DNA of 64,000 nucleotides from Parabacteroides massiliensis (GTDB lineage Bacteria > Bacteroidota > Bacteroidia > Bacteroidales > Tannerellaceae), in contig NZ_LT700190.1 in the NCBI RefSeq assembly GCF_900155425.1, positions 727,386-791,385 on the forward strand, in the 5' to 3' direction. Below are positions 38,174 to 46,223 of this stretch, piece by piece. The first letter of the stretch is position 1. Each line of letters starts with the position of its first letter. Below the pieces are notes generated by a model. The model was not told the origin of the DNA, made no database searches, and saw nothing but the letters and a program-made list of their open reading frames with translations. The translations under genes and the position numbers were made by a program.

Positions 38174-38199
38174 AAAGCCGGGCTGACCAGTCCGGCTTT
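38174..38199 (-). terminator. Terminator after rpsT
   Basis: An 11-bp stem (38174-38184 with 38189-38199; AAAGCCGG/CCGGCTTT plus CT/AG and one G-U pair) with loop GACC. On the minus strand it is followed by an A/T-rich run, between rpsT and tRNA-Glu. Confidence 0.75.
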
Positions 38200-38221
38200 A
38201 TACTATATAAAGTATAATACC

Positions 38222-38479
38222 TTATTGTGCAAGTGTGTTGACGTGCTTTGCCAATTTGGACTTCAAGTTGCCTGCCTTATTCTTGTGAATAATGTGTTTT
38301 TTTGCAAGCTTGTCCAACATAGAGCACACCTTCGGGAACAGAACCTGAGCTTCGTTCTTGTCTTCAGTAGCACGCAAAACCTTCATTGCATTTCTTGCAG
38401 TCTTAGCATAATATCTGTTATGCAGACGTTTTGCGTTGGTCTGTCTGATTCTCTTGATTGATGACTTGTGATTTGCCAT
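38222..38479 (-). CDS. rpsT: 30S ribosomal protein S20
   Basis: 85 residues, highly basic and helical: [19 protein letters not shown], then [11 protein letters not shown] and [20 protein letters not shown], the family signatures (KxxIHKNKAARxKSRL). It binds 16S rRNA early in small-subunit assembly. It is flanked on both sides by identical tRNA-Glu genes on the same strand, so all three may come from one transcript. Confidence 0.97.
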   Translation of the reverse strand: MANHKSSIKRIRQTNAKRLHNRYYAKTARNAMKVLRATEDKNEAQVLFPKVCSMLDKLAKKHIIHKNKAGNLKSKLAKHVNTLAQ

Positions 38480-38522
38480 TTCTTAGCTATTCTCTTTATT
38501 TATTCTTTAATCCTGTTTATTG

Positions 38523-38594
38523 TAGCCCGTGGGGGAATCGAACCCCCCTTTCAAGAATGAAAATCTTGCGTCCTAACCGATAGACGAACGGGCC
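38523..38594 (-). tRNA. tRNA-Glu (anticodon TTC), second copy
   Basis: Same 72-nt sequence as 38090-38161, with anticodon loop TTTTCAT and T-loop TTCGATT. It lies upstream of rpsT on the same strand. Confidence 0.95.
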
Positions 38595-38726
38595 ATCATT
38601 TCAAAGCTCTTGCTTTTTACATTCCGGAATCGCTGATTCCCTGATTGCGAGTGCAAAGATAGATGTTCTCTTTTAACTGACAAAATATTTGAAAGAAAAA
38701 TCTTTCATCTCTGTCTCATTTAACAT

Positions 38727-39122
38727 CTATTTGGAACTCATATCTTGTAGATGTATCTCCAATGCGTTGACAGAAATGTTTATTTCCCAGATACATACGC
38801 ATAACGATGCTGCCAGCAGGAGTAGTCCTACTCCGAATATATAGGCGGCTATGATTTGCCACGAAATATAGATGAAGAACATCGAGACCACGCAAAAGAG
38901 CAGGCTGAGCAACCCTAATATTTGCATCGAGCGTGTCAGGTATAATCGTTTCCGTAGATTGGCAATCTGGGCTACGTTTTTCGGATCGTGTGTCTGTTGA
39001 TGCTTTTCTTTCAATGTCCGTACAAGGCTTGCATACGAAATGAAGCGGTTTGTATAGGCCAGCAGGATAAGCGATACTGCCGAAAACAGCAGTGATGGGG
39101 TTGTGAGCGTGAGTTCTTGCAT
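38727..39122 (-). CDS. DUF2721-family membrane protein
   Basis: 131 residues with three membrane helices (LLFSAVSLILLAYTNRF, ILGLLSLLFCVVSMFFIYI, IIAAYIFGVGLLLLAASLCVCI) and a cytoplasmic loop rich in basic residues between the first two (RTLKEKHQQTHDPKN, LRKRLYLTRSM). The start LTTPSLLFSAVSLILLAYTN matches DUF2721, an uncharacterised family. It is a single gene, divergent from recO. Confidence 0.8.
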   Translation of the reverse strand: MQELTLTTPSLLFSAVSLILLAYTNRFISYASLVRTLKEKHQQTHDPKNVAQIANLRKRLYLTRSMQILGLLSLLFCVVSMFFIYISWQIIAAYIFGVGLLLLAASLCVCIWEINISVNALEIHLQDMSSK

Positions 39123-39186
39123 GTTTATCTGTTTTTTATAATGTAGTTTGTTATATAATAGAACAAGGCGGAAAAGGAAAATGTTG

Positions 39187-39194
39187 TAACTTTG
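39187..39194 (+). promoter_or_regulatory. Possible -7 box of recO
   Basis: TAACTTTG matches TAnnTTTG and lies 21 bp before the chosen recO start. No -33 element is evident at the usual spacing. The box also argues for starting recO at 39216 rather than upstream of or inside the promoter. Confidence 0.4.
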
Positions 39195-39215
39195 TTGTAT
39201 TCAAATTTCAGTGAT

Positions 39216-39941
39216 ATGTTGTGTAAAACGCGCGGGATCGTCCTGCATTCCATTCCATATAATGATAAGTACTCTATTATATATATGTATACGGAGGCTT
39301 TCGGGCGTGCTTCTTATCTGGTCGCCCGTACCCGCGGGAAGAAGTCTGCTGTCTCGAAGGCGCTGTTTATGCCTCTTTCGGTCGTGGAGATGGAGGTGGA
39401 GCACCTGAATAAGCGGGATTTGCACCGTATCCGCGAGACGAAACTCTGCTATCCGCTGACAGAAGTGTTCTGTAATCCTGTAAAAAACGTACTTGCGCTT
39501 TTCCTTTCCGAGGTCCTTTTCCGTGTGGTGAAGGAGACGGAGCCCGACCCCCGCCTTTTCGAGTATTTGTTTGAGTCGATACAGTTGTTGGAACTTTCGG
39601 ATAAAGGAGTCGCAAATTTTCATCTGGTCTTTCTGTTGCGGCTCTTGCACTACCTGGGGATATACCCGAATGTGGATTCATACGTGGCAGGTTCCTGCTT
39701 CGATATGTTGAACGGCGTGTTTGTCGACCATATACCGATGCATCGCCATTATCTGAACCGGCAGGAGAGCGTAGTCTTTGCCCGGCTGTTGAAGATCAGT
39801 TTCGAGAACATGTCGTTGTATTCCTTTTCCCGCCAGGATCGTGTGAACGTCATAAGCCGCATTCTTGAATACTATCGCCTCCACTTGCCTGATTTTCCCG
39901 AAATAAAATCCTTTTCAGTCATGCAAAGTCTGTTCGATTAG
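39216..39941 (+). CDS. recO: DNA repair protein RecO
   Basis: 241 residues from MLCKTRGIVLHSIPYNDKYS, the usual RecO opening of an OB-fold (TEAFGRASYLVARTRGKKS). The helical C-terminal part (NVLALFLSEVLFRVVKETEP, FHLVFLLRLLHYLGIYPN) follows. Bacteroidota RecO proteins lack the zinc ribbon seen in some groups, and none is visible here. It loads RecA on SSB-coated DNA together with RecR. Stand-alone gene followed closely by tRNA-Arg. Confidence 0.92.
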   Translation: MLCKTRGIVLHSIPYNDKYSIIYMYTEAFGRASYLVARTRGKKSAVSKALFMPLSVVEMEVEHLNKRDLHRIRETKLCYPLTEVFCNPVKNVLALFLSEVLFRVVKETEPDPRLFEYLFESIQLLELSDKGVANFHLVFLLRLLHYLGIYPNVDSYVAGSCFDMLNGVFVDHIPMHRHYLNRQESVVFARLLKISFENMSLYSFSRQDRVNVISRILEYYRLHLPDFPEIKSFSVMQSLFD

Positions 39942-40011
39942 CATATTGCTTCTTTAAATATTTGCCAGTTTACGGAAAAGGTTATACTTTTGCCTCGCTT
40001 ATTGTAAAAAC

Positions 40012-40083
40012 GGCTCTGTAGTTCAACGGATAGAATAGAAGTTTCCTAAACTTTAGATCCGAGTTCGATTCTCGGCGGAGCTA
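40012..40083 (+). tRNA. tRNA-Arg (anticodon CCT)
   Basis: Acceptor GGCTCTG/CGGAGCT with discriminator A, D-arm GTTC/GAAT, anticodon stem GAAGT/ACTTT around TTCCTAA (anticodon CCT, reading AGG), T-arm CCGAG-TTCGATT-CTCGG. CCA is not encoded. A terminator follows at once. Confidence 0.93.
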
Positions 40084-40084
40084 C

Positions 40085-40121
40085 AACAAAAAAGGCAATC
40101 ATTACGATTGCCTTTTTTGTT
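40085..40121. terminator. Bidirectional terminator between tRNA-Arg and a lipoprotein gene
   Basis: A perfect 16-bp inverted repeat (40085-40100 with 40106-40121), GGCAATC/GATTGCC at its core with A6/T6 tails and a 5-nt loop. It can stop both the tRNA and the converging lipoprotein transcript. Confidence 0.9.
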
Positions 40122-40122
40122 A

Positions 40123-40530
40123 TTAGTAAAATGGTTCGAATGTGACTCGGTCGCCATTGAGGTAACATTTTAAATATCCGTTGCCTATTCGAACGTCCTC
40201 GTAATAATCGGTTCCGTTTGCATATTCGACATAGAAAGAATCGAAATAGTCATCTTCCCAGTCCCAATAAAAACTGCTTCTTTGTTGGTCGGTCATACCG
40301 TTGGGATAATAGGTGATTGTAAAATCTTCTCCTGTATGATCACTATAGAAATCAAGTCGTTGCTCACATTCGTACCCTTCGCTGTCGGTATAAAAATCAA
40401 CCCAGGTGTTATTACATAAAGCATCGGTGGCTCTGTCGTAATCATCGTAATATGGGTCGTCCTCGCAGCTGTTGAACAAACAAAGTGCGGACAGTAGAAA
40501 TAATAAACCGAGTATATTCTTCCTAATCAT
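40123..40530 (-). CDS. Small acidic lipoprotein of unknown function
   Basis: 135 residues from MIRKNILGLLFLLSALCLFNSC (lipobox LFNSC). The mature part is strongly acidic and aromatic (EDDPYYDDYDRATDAL, YWDWEDDYFDSFYVEYANG) and looks like a small beta-barrel or lipocalin-like repeat: TWVDFYTDSEG, LDFYSDHTGEDFT, FYWDWEDD. Bacteroidota have many such lipocalin-like lipoproteins. No partner gene is evident. Confidence 0.75.
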   Translation of the reverse strand: MIRKNILGLLFLLSALCLFNSCEDDPYYDDYDRATDALCNNTWVDFYTDSEGYECEQRLDFYSDHTGEDFTITYYPNGMTDQQRSSFYWDWEDDYFDSFYVEYANGTDYYEDVRIGNGYLKCYLNGDRVTFEPFY

Positions 40531-40666
40531 AAATCCAAACATTAACTATTCAATGGCAAAGATAAGTATTTAAAATGGAAGTTGGAACAGAAATTTACTT
40601 TCCGAAATTTCTTTGGTAGAAAGTTCAGCTAGCATATTAAGCACTAATTCCTTATTGGTCATATTG

Positions 40667-40807
40667 TCACGTAAGTTCTCTTTTTTCAGACATGTTTTCA
40701 AAACACTCTCTGCAATCCTGCATATACAGGCATAGGCAGTCCGTTAATGGCCTATCCAGAGTCAAAGATATTAATAAAACGAGGAAAAATCCAATATTTT
40801 TAGTCAT
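40667..40807 (-). CDS. Possible tiny translationally coupled gene, unknown
   Basis: 46 residues starting MTKNIGFFLVLLISLTLDRP, then a Cys-rich tail (LTDCLCLYMQDCRECFENMS). Its ATG overlaps the stop codon of the larger lipoprotein gene (ATGACTAA at 40800-40807), an arrangement expected for coupled translation. The hydrophobic start looks like a signal peptide or membrane anchor, and four Cys follow it. It could equally be chance coding in a spacer. Confidence 0.35.
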   Translation of the reverse strand: MTKNIGFFLVLLISLTLDRPLTDCLCLYMQDCRECFENMSEKRELT

Positions 40808-41753
40808 AATCAGGCAATTCCACATCGTCAGTCTTTTCCCATGCTCCATTGTTGAAGATGCTGACCTGGAAAGTGTCGTCAGATTCTGAACGGCTGTAGA
40901 TACGGCCTTTATAACGGATGATTTTATTCTTTTCCGGAATGATATTGTCGATTTGCCGTTCGCGGATCAACTCGTCGTTTTTGGCGATGGCTGAGAGATG
41001 GACGGCCATCCTATTGTCGTTGGCAGGAATGAAGGTATAGAAAGGATGTATTTTGTTCACTTCGCCGATCTCGTCATTTTTGAATGCATAGGAGATGACT
41101 TGCTTTTCTTGGGCTTTTATTCCCTGTCCGCTGATGATGTCCAGCCGGTTGGATATACCGTCGATCTCCATGTCGAATTGTTTCAATATGCCGGATACTG
41201 AATCGGTCGCCATGAATTCGATACGGCTGACGATACGCTGAAGAGAGATATCCCTGTTGATGACTTCCGCGACGTCGATCTCCAGGGAAAGCATTTCATA
41301 GAATGTATCCGAAATGCTATCGAAAGAGAAAGTCAAACCCGACAACGTTGCGGTTTTCGAATTGTGGGCCAAAAAGCAGAATTTGTAATCGCCTTGTGGC
41401 AAGCTGTCGTAGATACAACTGAAATCCGCATCCAGGTCGGTCGGGTTGTAAGTGAGTTGCCTGTGCTTGATAAAAGCAGGAGTCTCTTCGTCTTTAAACA
41501 CCACATATTCGATGGTGGAACATAATTCGTTCAACTCGGCGTCGTTCTCGCCGGCTTTCGAGGTCGCCGGTTCCGAAACCGGGCTGTTCGGTGCACTGCG
41601 TGTTGTAGGAAAAGTGATGACTTCTTTTTCCATCTGAATACTGAATTGGACGGGGTAAAGAGTTGTTTGCGGAATAACCTCTTCTGGCGAGGAACTGTCG
41701 CAACTCGTCAAGAAAGGTATGCAGGTAAGCATAAAAAACAATTTCTTTCTCAT
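40800..41753 (-). CDS. Fimbrillin-type (FimB/Mfa2-like) surface lipoprotein
   Basis: 317 residues with lipobox LTSC (Cys18). The layout resembles Bacteroidales fimbrial anchors or fimbrillins: a Ser/Pro-rich linker, a first beta-sandwich with YVVFKDEETPAF and LPQGDYKFCFLAHNS, and a second with RIVSRIEFMATDSVSG and PFYTFIPANDNRMAVHL. No neighbouring fimbrial genes are present, so the assignment is by pattern only. It would be exposed at the cell surface. Confidence 0.6.
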   Translation of the reverse strand: MRKKLFFMLTCIPFLTSCDSSSPEEVIPQTTLYPVQFSIQMEKEVITFPTTRSAPNSPVSEPATSKAGENDAELNELCSTIEYVVFKDEETPAFIKHRQLTYNPTDLDADFSCIYDSLPQGDYKFCFLAHNSKTATLSGLTFSFDSISDTFYEMLSLEIDVAEVINRDISLQRIVSRIEFMATDSVSGILKQFDMEIDGISNRLDIISGQGIKAQEKQVISYAFKNDEIGEVNKIHPFYTFIPANDNRMAVHLSAIAKNDELIRERQIDNIIPEKNKIIRYKGRIYSRSESDDTFQVSIFNNGAWEKTDDVELPDYD

Positions 41754-41894
41754 AGCTAAGCTTTTCTAATTATTTTGTAATACCGCAAAGGAAAGGCAAA
41801 TAACCGGAAATAAGAAATATTTATGGATATATTTGAAAAGATATTTTATATTTGTCGAATAGACACAAAGTATTAACCTTAAAAGAACGAAAAT

Positions 41895-42884
41895 ATGGCA
41901 CGTCCTGTAACATTATGCACATTACAGTGGGGGGACTTACCACTGGAAGTTATTTGTGAAAAAGCAAAATCATTTGGCTTTGACGGAGTTGAACTGGGTT
42001 TACCTTCTCATCTGGATGTCCGGCAGACCGATCCTGCGTATTATCAAAATATCAAATCAACGCTTGACAAGTATGGGCTGAAACTGTTTTGCATCTCAAA
42101 CCATCTGGTCGGGCAGGCGATATGTGATCATATCGATCTGCGTCATAAATCCGTATTGCCCGATTATATCTGGGGAGACGGTGAGCCGGAAGGAGTACGT
42201 CGTCGGGCGGCCGAAAATATGATCCAGGCAGCCCATGCAGCCAAGATGTTAGGAATCGATACCGTAGTCGGTTTTACTGGAAGTCCGATCTGGCAATGGC
42301 TCTATTCTTTTCCGCCCGTAACCGACGAGATGGTGAATGAAGGATATGCCGATTTTGCCCGTCGTTTTATTCCGATTTTAGATGAATACCAAAAGTGTGG
42401 TGTCCGTTTTGCCCTTGAGGTGCATCCGACCGAAATCGCGTTCGACACTTATTCCGCCCGTAAAGCCCTTGAAGCCATCGACTATCATCCGGCTTTCGGT
42501 TTTAACTACGATCCGAGCCATTTAGGATATCAGGGAGTGGATTATGTAGACTTCATCAACCAGTTCCCGGATCGTATTTTCCATGTCCACATGAAAGATG
42601 TATATTGGAGCGACACTCCGAAACAGATCGGCGTCTTCGGCGGTCATTCGGCTTTTGGCGATGCCCGTCGTTTTTGGAATTTCCGAAGCCTTGGACGTGG
42701 AAAGATCCGGTTTGAAGAAATAATTCGTGCCTTGAACGATATCGGCTATCAAGGTCCCCTTTCTGTAGAATGGGAAGATAGCTGCATGGATCGCGAACAT
42801 GGAGCACGCGAATCTTGCGCTTTTGTCAAACAAGTAGATTTCCAGCCATCGGCACACGCCTTCGATGCTTGTTTTGAAAGATAG
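41895..42884 (+). CDS. Sugar phosphate isomerase/epimerase (xylose isomerase-like TIM barrel)
   Basis: 329 residues, soluble. The fold markers of the AP-endonuclease-2/xylose-isomerase-like family are seen: SFGFDGVELGLPSH at the start, metal-site segments FALEVHPTEIAFDT, FGFNYDPSHLGYQGVD, RIFHVHMKDVYWSD and PLSVEWEDSCMDRE. These supply the Glu, Asp, His and Glu ligands. Such enzymes interconvert sugars or inositol derivatives. It has no operon partner, so the substrate cannot be inferred. Confidence 0.85.
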   Translation: MARPVTLCTLQWGDLPLEVICEKAKSFGFDGVELGLPSHLDVRQTDPAYYQNIKSTLDKYGLKLFCISNHLVGQAICDHIDLRHKSVLPDYIWGDGEPEGVRRRAAENMIQAAHAAKMLGIDTVVGFTGSPIWQWLYSFPPVTDEMVNEGYADFARRFIPILDEYQKCGVRFALEVHPTEIAFDTYSARKALEAIDYHPAFGFNYDPSHLGYQGVDYVDFINQFPDRIFHVHMKDVYWSDTPKQIGVFGGHSAFGDARRFWNFRSLGRGKIRFEEIIRALNDIGYQGPLSVEWEDSCMDREHGARESCAFVKQVDFQPSAHAFDACFER

Positions 42885-42939
42885 AAAAGTGTTTTTGCGT
42901 AGTTAAATCCCTTTTCAGAAAGTGTCAGAAAAATAAACA

Positions 42940-42980
42940 GGACGCAGATGTCGCAAAAAATACCGCGTTACTCTGCGTCC
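42940..42980. repeat. Palindromic intergenic repeat
   Basis: GGACGCAGA (42940-42948) pairs with TCTGCGTCC (42972-42980), enclosing a second GC-containing part (GTCGC, CCGCG). It looks like a REP-type palindrome or the terminator of the isomerase gene. The rest of the 42885-43345 gap holds the elements at 43117-43165 and no gene. Confidence 0.45.
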
Positions 42981-43116
42981 GATAAATCTTCGTATCCTTG
43001 TCACCCATAATGAGCCTGCGGCTTGGCCTATTTCCTGTTCCCATAACAGCACGTCGGAACAAGGGTTATTGTTGTTTTTCTTTTATACCTATTGGTCTAA
43101 ATCGAAACTCATGTTC

Positions 43117-43134
43117 ATGAAAATCGATTTTCAT
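43117..43134. promoter_or_regulatory. Perfect 18-bp palindrome, possible operator
   Basis: ATGAAAATCGATTTTCAT is fully self-complementary. It lies about 210 bp beyond the stop of the histidine kinase gene. It could be a binding site for a dimeric regulator, but nothing nearby is clearly regulated from here. Confidence 0.3.
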
Positions 43135-43165
43135 ACCCTTGAAACAGAATTTTCCTGCAAGGGTA
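43134..43165. terminator. Hairpin between the isomerase and kinase genes
   Basis: TACCCTTG (43134-43141) pairs with CAAGGGTA (43158-43165) and is followed on the plus strand by ATATTTTTTAA. It may be a terminator for plus-strand transcription. Confidence 0.4.
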
Positions 43166-43345
43166 ATATTTTTTAATAAACATGCTTTTTGCGTATGTTG
43201 TTGTGAACAAGCTGATTGGGCTATAATCGTGTTTTAAAGGGGATATTGTCATTTTTTTCAGTTGATTCTGTTCGGATCAAGCAAAGATTCTCCCCTTGTA
43301 GGTCCGAACTTATGCCTGTTCGAAAAGAAGGCGAAACCGGAGTCT

Positions 43346-44701
43346 TTAAGGCAAGGTTATGACGAAAACAGAACCTGCCCCTTCCGTGCTTTGGAACGTA
43401 AACGACCCGCCCATTTCTTTTACCAACTGTTTCACGCTGCAAAGCCCCAGCCCATATCCGGGAGGCACATCTTTCCCTTTGATGCGGACACGATAGAACT
43501 GTTTGCCCAACTTTCTCTGTGTTTTTAGCGGAATGCCCCAACCATTGTCTTGGATGGCGATAGAAAAGCGGTTGTCATGTTCGTCCAAACTGACCTTGAC
43601 TTTGACATCGTCGTCCGAATATTTCAGCGCATTGTCCAACAGATTCCGTAAACAGCGTTCCAGGCGGACCGGGTCCGTATAGATATAATGTATGGGAACG
43701 GGATTGTCCAGTTCGAACTGATATTTTTTCCCGGGAAACAAAAGAGCAATTTCCCGCATGGCGTCTTCGATCAGTTCAGGCAAGGAGACCTGTGTCTTTT
43801 TTATATCGACGTTTTGTTTGGCCTTGCGTATATTCAGAATAGATTCGATGATGTCAGTCAGTTTACGGATTTGCACTTTTCCAGTCTGCAGCAATGATTT
43901 CCGGCTGTTGTCAGTCTCCTTCAGCGCAATGAAATCCAGTATGCTGTAGGTCGCGTTAAGAGGCGCTTTCAAGTCATGGACGGCAGTGTACATGGTTTGT
44001 TGCTGCTGTTGCAGTTTCTTGCGAGTATTCCGAATGACAATCAGTTGGTAATACAGGCAATAGATGATAATGATTGTCATCAGAAAAGAGACAGTCAATG
44101 CATAGTAGAGATGGTAAAATATTTGCCGGGGAGGTATGGATACAAAGGCTTGGATGTAAAACTCACCTTTTGTCCCGATCGGATGGATAGCGGTGATAAT
44201 ATGTCGGTTCCATTTATATATATTACATTTGGGGACTATTATTTGCCCGTTTTTGCTACATAATTTTAATTGGCATGTTGCATATGGGATATTTTTTTGT
44301 ATTTCATTTTTGAATATACTGTCTAATACCGCCATAGGAAATGAATGATTTTTCAGAAGCATCTCTATGGAGCTTTGAGCAAAAAAGGTGGAAATTCCTT
44401 TTCTTGCATGAGATAAAGAATCCAATTGGAGAACAATAGTATCCCCTTTATGGCTTTTGATTTCTTCGGAAGTCATTTCTTCTGCGCTTTTGATGATCAG
44501 TTTAGGTTTGTTCGTATTGTTTGGTTTTCCGAAAAGCCCGGATTTCAGAACCAGTTCATTATCGATACTGTAAGTTAAAGATTCTTCAATAAGATCAAGA
44601 TATTGAGCTTTTTTATCCAGATACAAGTTTGCCAGCCAGTATCCTTGGGATAATAATAGCGTAAGCATTCCGATTGCAGATATGAGTATTGTCCTGTTCA
44701 T
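43346..44701 (-). CDS. Membrane sensor histidine kinase
   Basis: 451 residues. Two membrane helices (about 4-26 and 196-220) enclose a 170-residue periplasmic sensor region with no recognisable domain. The dimerisation/phospho-acceptor segment is AVHDLKAPLNATYS (His242), then the ATPase with N-box LRNLLDNALKYS, G1 DNGWGIP and G2 GYGLGL. No response regulator is adjacent; the only one in the window is at 59862-60533 on the same strand, with 15 kb in between. It is divergent from the double-glycine peptide gene, whose product is a candidate signal, though this is inference. Confidence 0.92.
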   Translation of the reverse strand: MNRTILISAIGMLTLLLSQGYWLANLYLDKKAQYLDLIEESLTYSIDNELVLKSGLFGKPNNTNKPKLIIKSAEEMTSEEIKSHKGDTIVLQLDSLSHARKGISTFFAQSSIEMLLKNHSFPMAVLDSIFKNEIQKNIPYATCQLKLCSKNGQIIVPKCNIYKWNRHIITAIHPIGTKGEFYIQAFVSIPPRQIFYHLYYALTVSFLMTIIIIYCLYYQLIVIRNTRKKLQQQQQTMYTAVHDLKAPLNATYSILDFIALKETDNSRKSLLQTGKVQIRKLTDIIESILNIRKAKQNVDIKKTQVSLPELIEDAMREIALLFPGKKYQFELDNPVPIHYIYTDPVRLERCLRNLLDNALKYSDDDVKVKVSLDEHDNRFSIAIQDNGWGIPLKTQRKLGKQFYRVRIKGKDVPPGYGLGLCSVKQLVKEMGGSFTFQSTEGAGSVFVITLP

Positions 44702-44724
44702 AGTATTTCTTGTTCTAAGTTTGA

Positions 44725-44732
44725 CAAAACTA
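44725..44732 (-). promoter_or_regulatory. Possible -7 box of the kinase gene
   Basis: On the minus strand TAGTTTTG matches TAnnTTTG and lies 23 bp upstream of the kinase start codon. The -33 region is not convincing. The 128-bp divergent spacer (44702-44829) must hold promoters for both the kinase and the peptide gene. Confidence 0.35.
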
Positions 44733-44829
44733 ATAAAAAATAAGTGTATTGTGAAAAATATGATGTTTTTATTATGTCTCTATATTCAAATAAAGCTGTC
44801 ATTTGTATAAATTTTAAAACCGAAAAGAG

Positions 44830-44982
44830 ATGAATAAGTTGAAAAGTCTATCTAAATCAGAAATGGGTGCCATAATTGGTGGTGAAAATAATCACAGTAG
44901 AAGCGGTGGCAAATGGGTGTATGATTCGAATACCGGTAAATGGTATTGGGTTGAGGTTTGTGATTCGATTGAATCGAAATGA
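44830..44982 (+). CDS. Small peptide precursor with double-glycine leader
   Basis: 50 residues, not predicted by ordinary gene length limits. The leader MNKLKSLSKSEMGAIIGG fits the Bacteroidales GG-type precursor pattern (short basic start, LSK-x-EM, hydrophobics, Gly-Gly at 17-18), which is cut and exported by peptidase-containing ABC transporters. The predicted core has 32 residues, one Cys and a near-repeat (GKWVYD, GKWYWVE), is rich in Trp and Tyr, and ends in VCDSIESK. The gene lies 128 bp from the divergent histidine kinase gene and 39 bp before the tail-fibre-type gene. No exporter gene is in the window. It may be a signal peptide or a modified natural product. Confidence 0.7.
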   Translation: MNKLKSLSKSEMGAIIGGENNHSRSGGKWVYDSNTGKWYWVEVCDSIESK

Positions 44983-45021
44983 TGTAATAAAAAGAGAGTG
45001 TTAATCGTAATAAGAAAAGTG

Positions 45022-46191
45022 ATGAAAGCAGTAAAAGTTTTTTCGTGTTTGGTTTTAACCTGTTTATTTACCAGTGTCAATGCCCAATTAAGGGTTTTGT
45101 CGGACGGTCGTGTGCAAGCTGGAACATTAACTGATGTGGATGGGTTTGATTATGAACAGGTTGCCACGATGCATATACTTGGTAAATATGGTGATGCGCG
45201 TGCAGGTTCAAAAATATCATTTGGTGATATTGGCCGATTTGAAAGACAATCGTTGAATGTTTTTCTTGGTGAATATGGCACGACAGATAGTGATCAGCTT
45301 TGGTTACATGGAAAATTGGGCTTTTTTCTGACAACTACCGGTTATGCAAATAAGGTGATAGCCTATTATAACCCTTCAGCAAATAGTAATTTCGTTTTTA
45401 ACACGAACCTTGTGGTAAACGGTGTCAACATTACCTCTGATGCTCGTTTAAAGGATAATATTCAATCGATAGAAAATCCACTGGAGATACTTACTCAAAT
45501 AGATGGAGTCTCTTATTCCTATCGTTTGTCTGAAATCCAAGAAGCTCGTGAATCCGACGACGCTGTTTTTTCAGAAAAGCCAAACTCTGCGACTTCGACA
45601 TCCGGAATTTCTTCTTCTGTCGATAATTCTGCTATGACAGCGAAGGAAGCAGAATATCGGCGCATTCAGCAAGAAATAGATCAACGGGAAGCCACGGAAG
45701 CCAATCGTAGACGGATTGGTTTTCTTGCTCAGGATATTCAAAAAGTCCTACCTGAACTTGTTCAGACAAATGAAAAAGGAATCATGTCAATCGACTATAC
45801 CGGTTTTATTCCTCTGATAGTGGAAAGTTTGAAGCAAATGCAACAAACTATCCAAGATCAACAGAAAGAGATCGAAACATTGCAAAGTCTTTTGCCTGCT
45901 GAAACAAAATCCATGTTTCGGTCTACGTCCAATGAAAATGTGAGTGTGGTTGAGGGAGCAAAATTGTATAATAGAACAGGCGCTTCCGTTTCCTATACGT
46001 TGCCGACAACTTATACGAATGCGAATTTGCAAGTATTCGATGTATCAGGCAGACTATTGAAAAAGGTTACCTTGACTGGGAACAACAGTATCGTTGAAAT
46101 CAATCCATCGGAGATTGGACTTGGAACATTTGTTTACACGCTTTTCGTCGATGGTAAGAAAGCGGATACGTTGAAGAAGTTTGTTAATTAA
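45022..46191 (+). CDS. S74 chaperone (tail-fibre-type) protein with T9SS-like C-terminal domain
   Basis: 389 residues from MKAVKVFSCLVLTCLFTSVNA, a signal peptide; an upstream GTG is less likely. A beta-rich part (about 25-130) is followed by the intramolecular chaperone of the peptidase S74 family, with the self-cleavage Ser-Asp motif SDARLKDNI (about 139) and RRRIGFLAQDIQKVLPELV, then a coiled coil (LKQMQQTIQDQQKEIETL). The last 75 residues (LYNRTGASVSYTL, NLQVFDVSGRLLKKV, GTFVYTLFVDGKK) look like a type A type IX secretion sorting domain. It may form a trimeric surface fibre. It is the first large gene of the Rhs island. Confidence 0.82.
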   Translation: MKAVKVFSCLVLTCLFTSVNAQLRVLSDGRVQAGTLTDVDGFDYEQVATMHILGKYGDARAGSKISFGDIGRFERQSLNVFLGEYGTTDSDQLWLHGKLGFFLTTTGYANKVIAYYNPSANSNFVFNTNLVVNGVNITSDARLKDNIQSIENPLEILTQIDGVSYSYRLSEIQEARESDDAVFSEKPNSATSTSGISSSVDNSAMTAKEAEYRRIQQEIDQREATEANRRRIGFLAQDIQKVLPELVQTNEKGIMSIDYTGFIPLIVESLKQMQQTIQDQQKEIETLQSLLPAETKSMFRSTSNENVSVVEGAKLYNRTGASVSYTLPTTYTNANLQVFDVSGRLLKKVTLTGNNSIVEINPSEIGLGTFVYTLFVDGKKADTLKKFVN

Positions 46192-46223
46192 GAGATTGGT
46201 TTGAAATATAATAGTTGATTGAT

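Noticed and set aside
38090..38594. Duplicated tRNA-Glu as a recent mobile-element duplication
   Set aside because: rpsT flanked by tRNA-Glu before gyrB looks like a stable core arrangement; there are no element ends around either copy.
42885..43345. A small gene between the isomerase and kinase genes
   Set aside because: The only frames are short, overlap the kinase 3' end in antisense, and lack start signals; the spacer is better explained by palindromes and hairpins.
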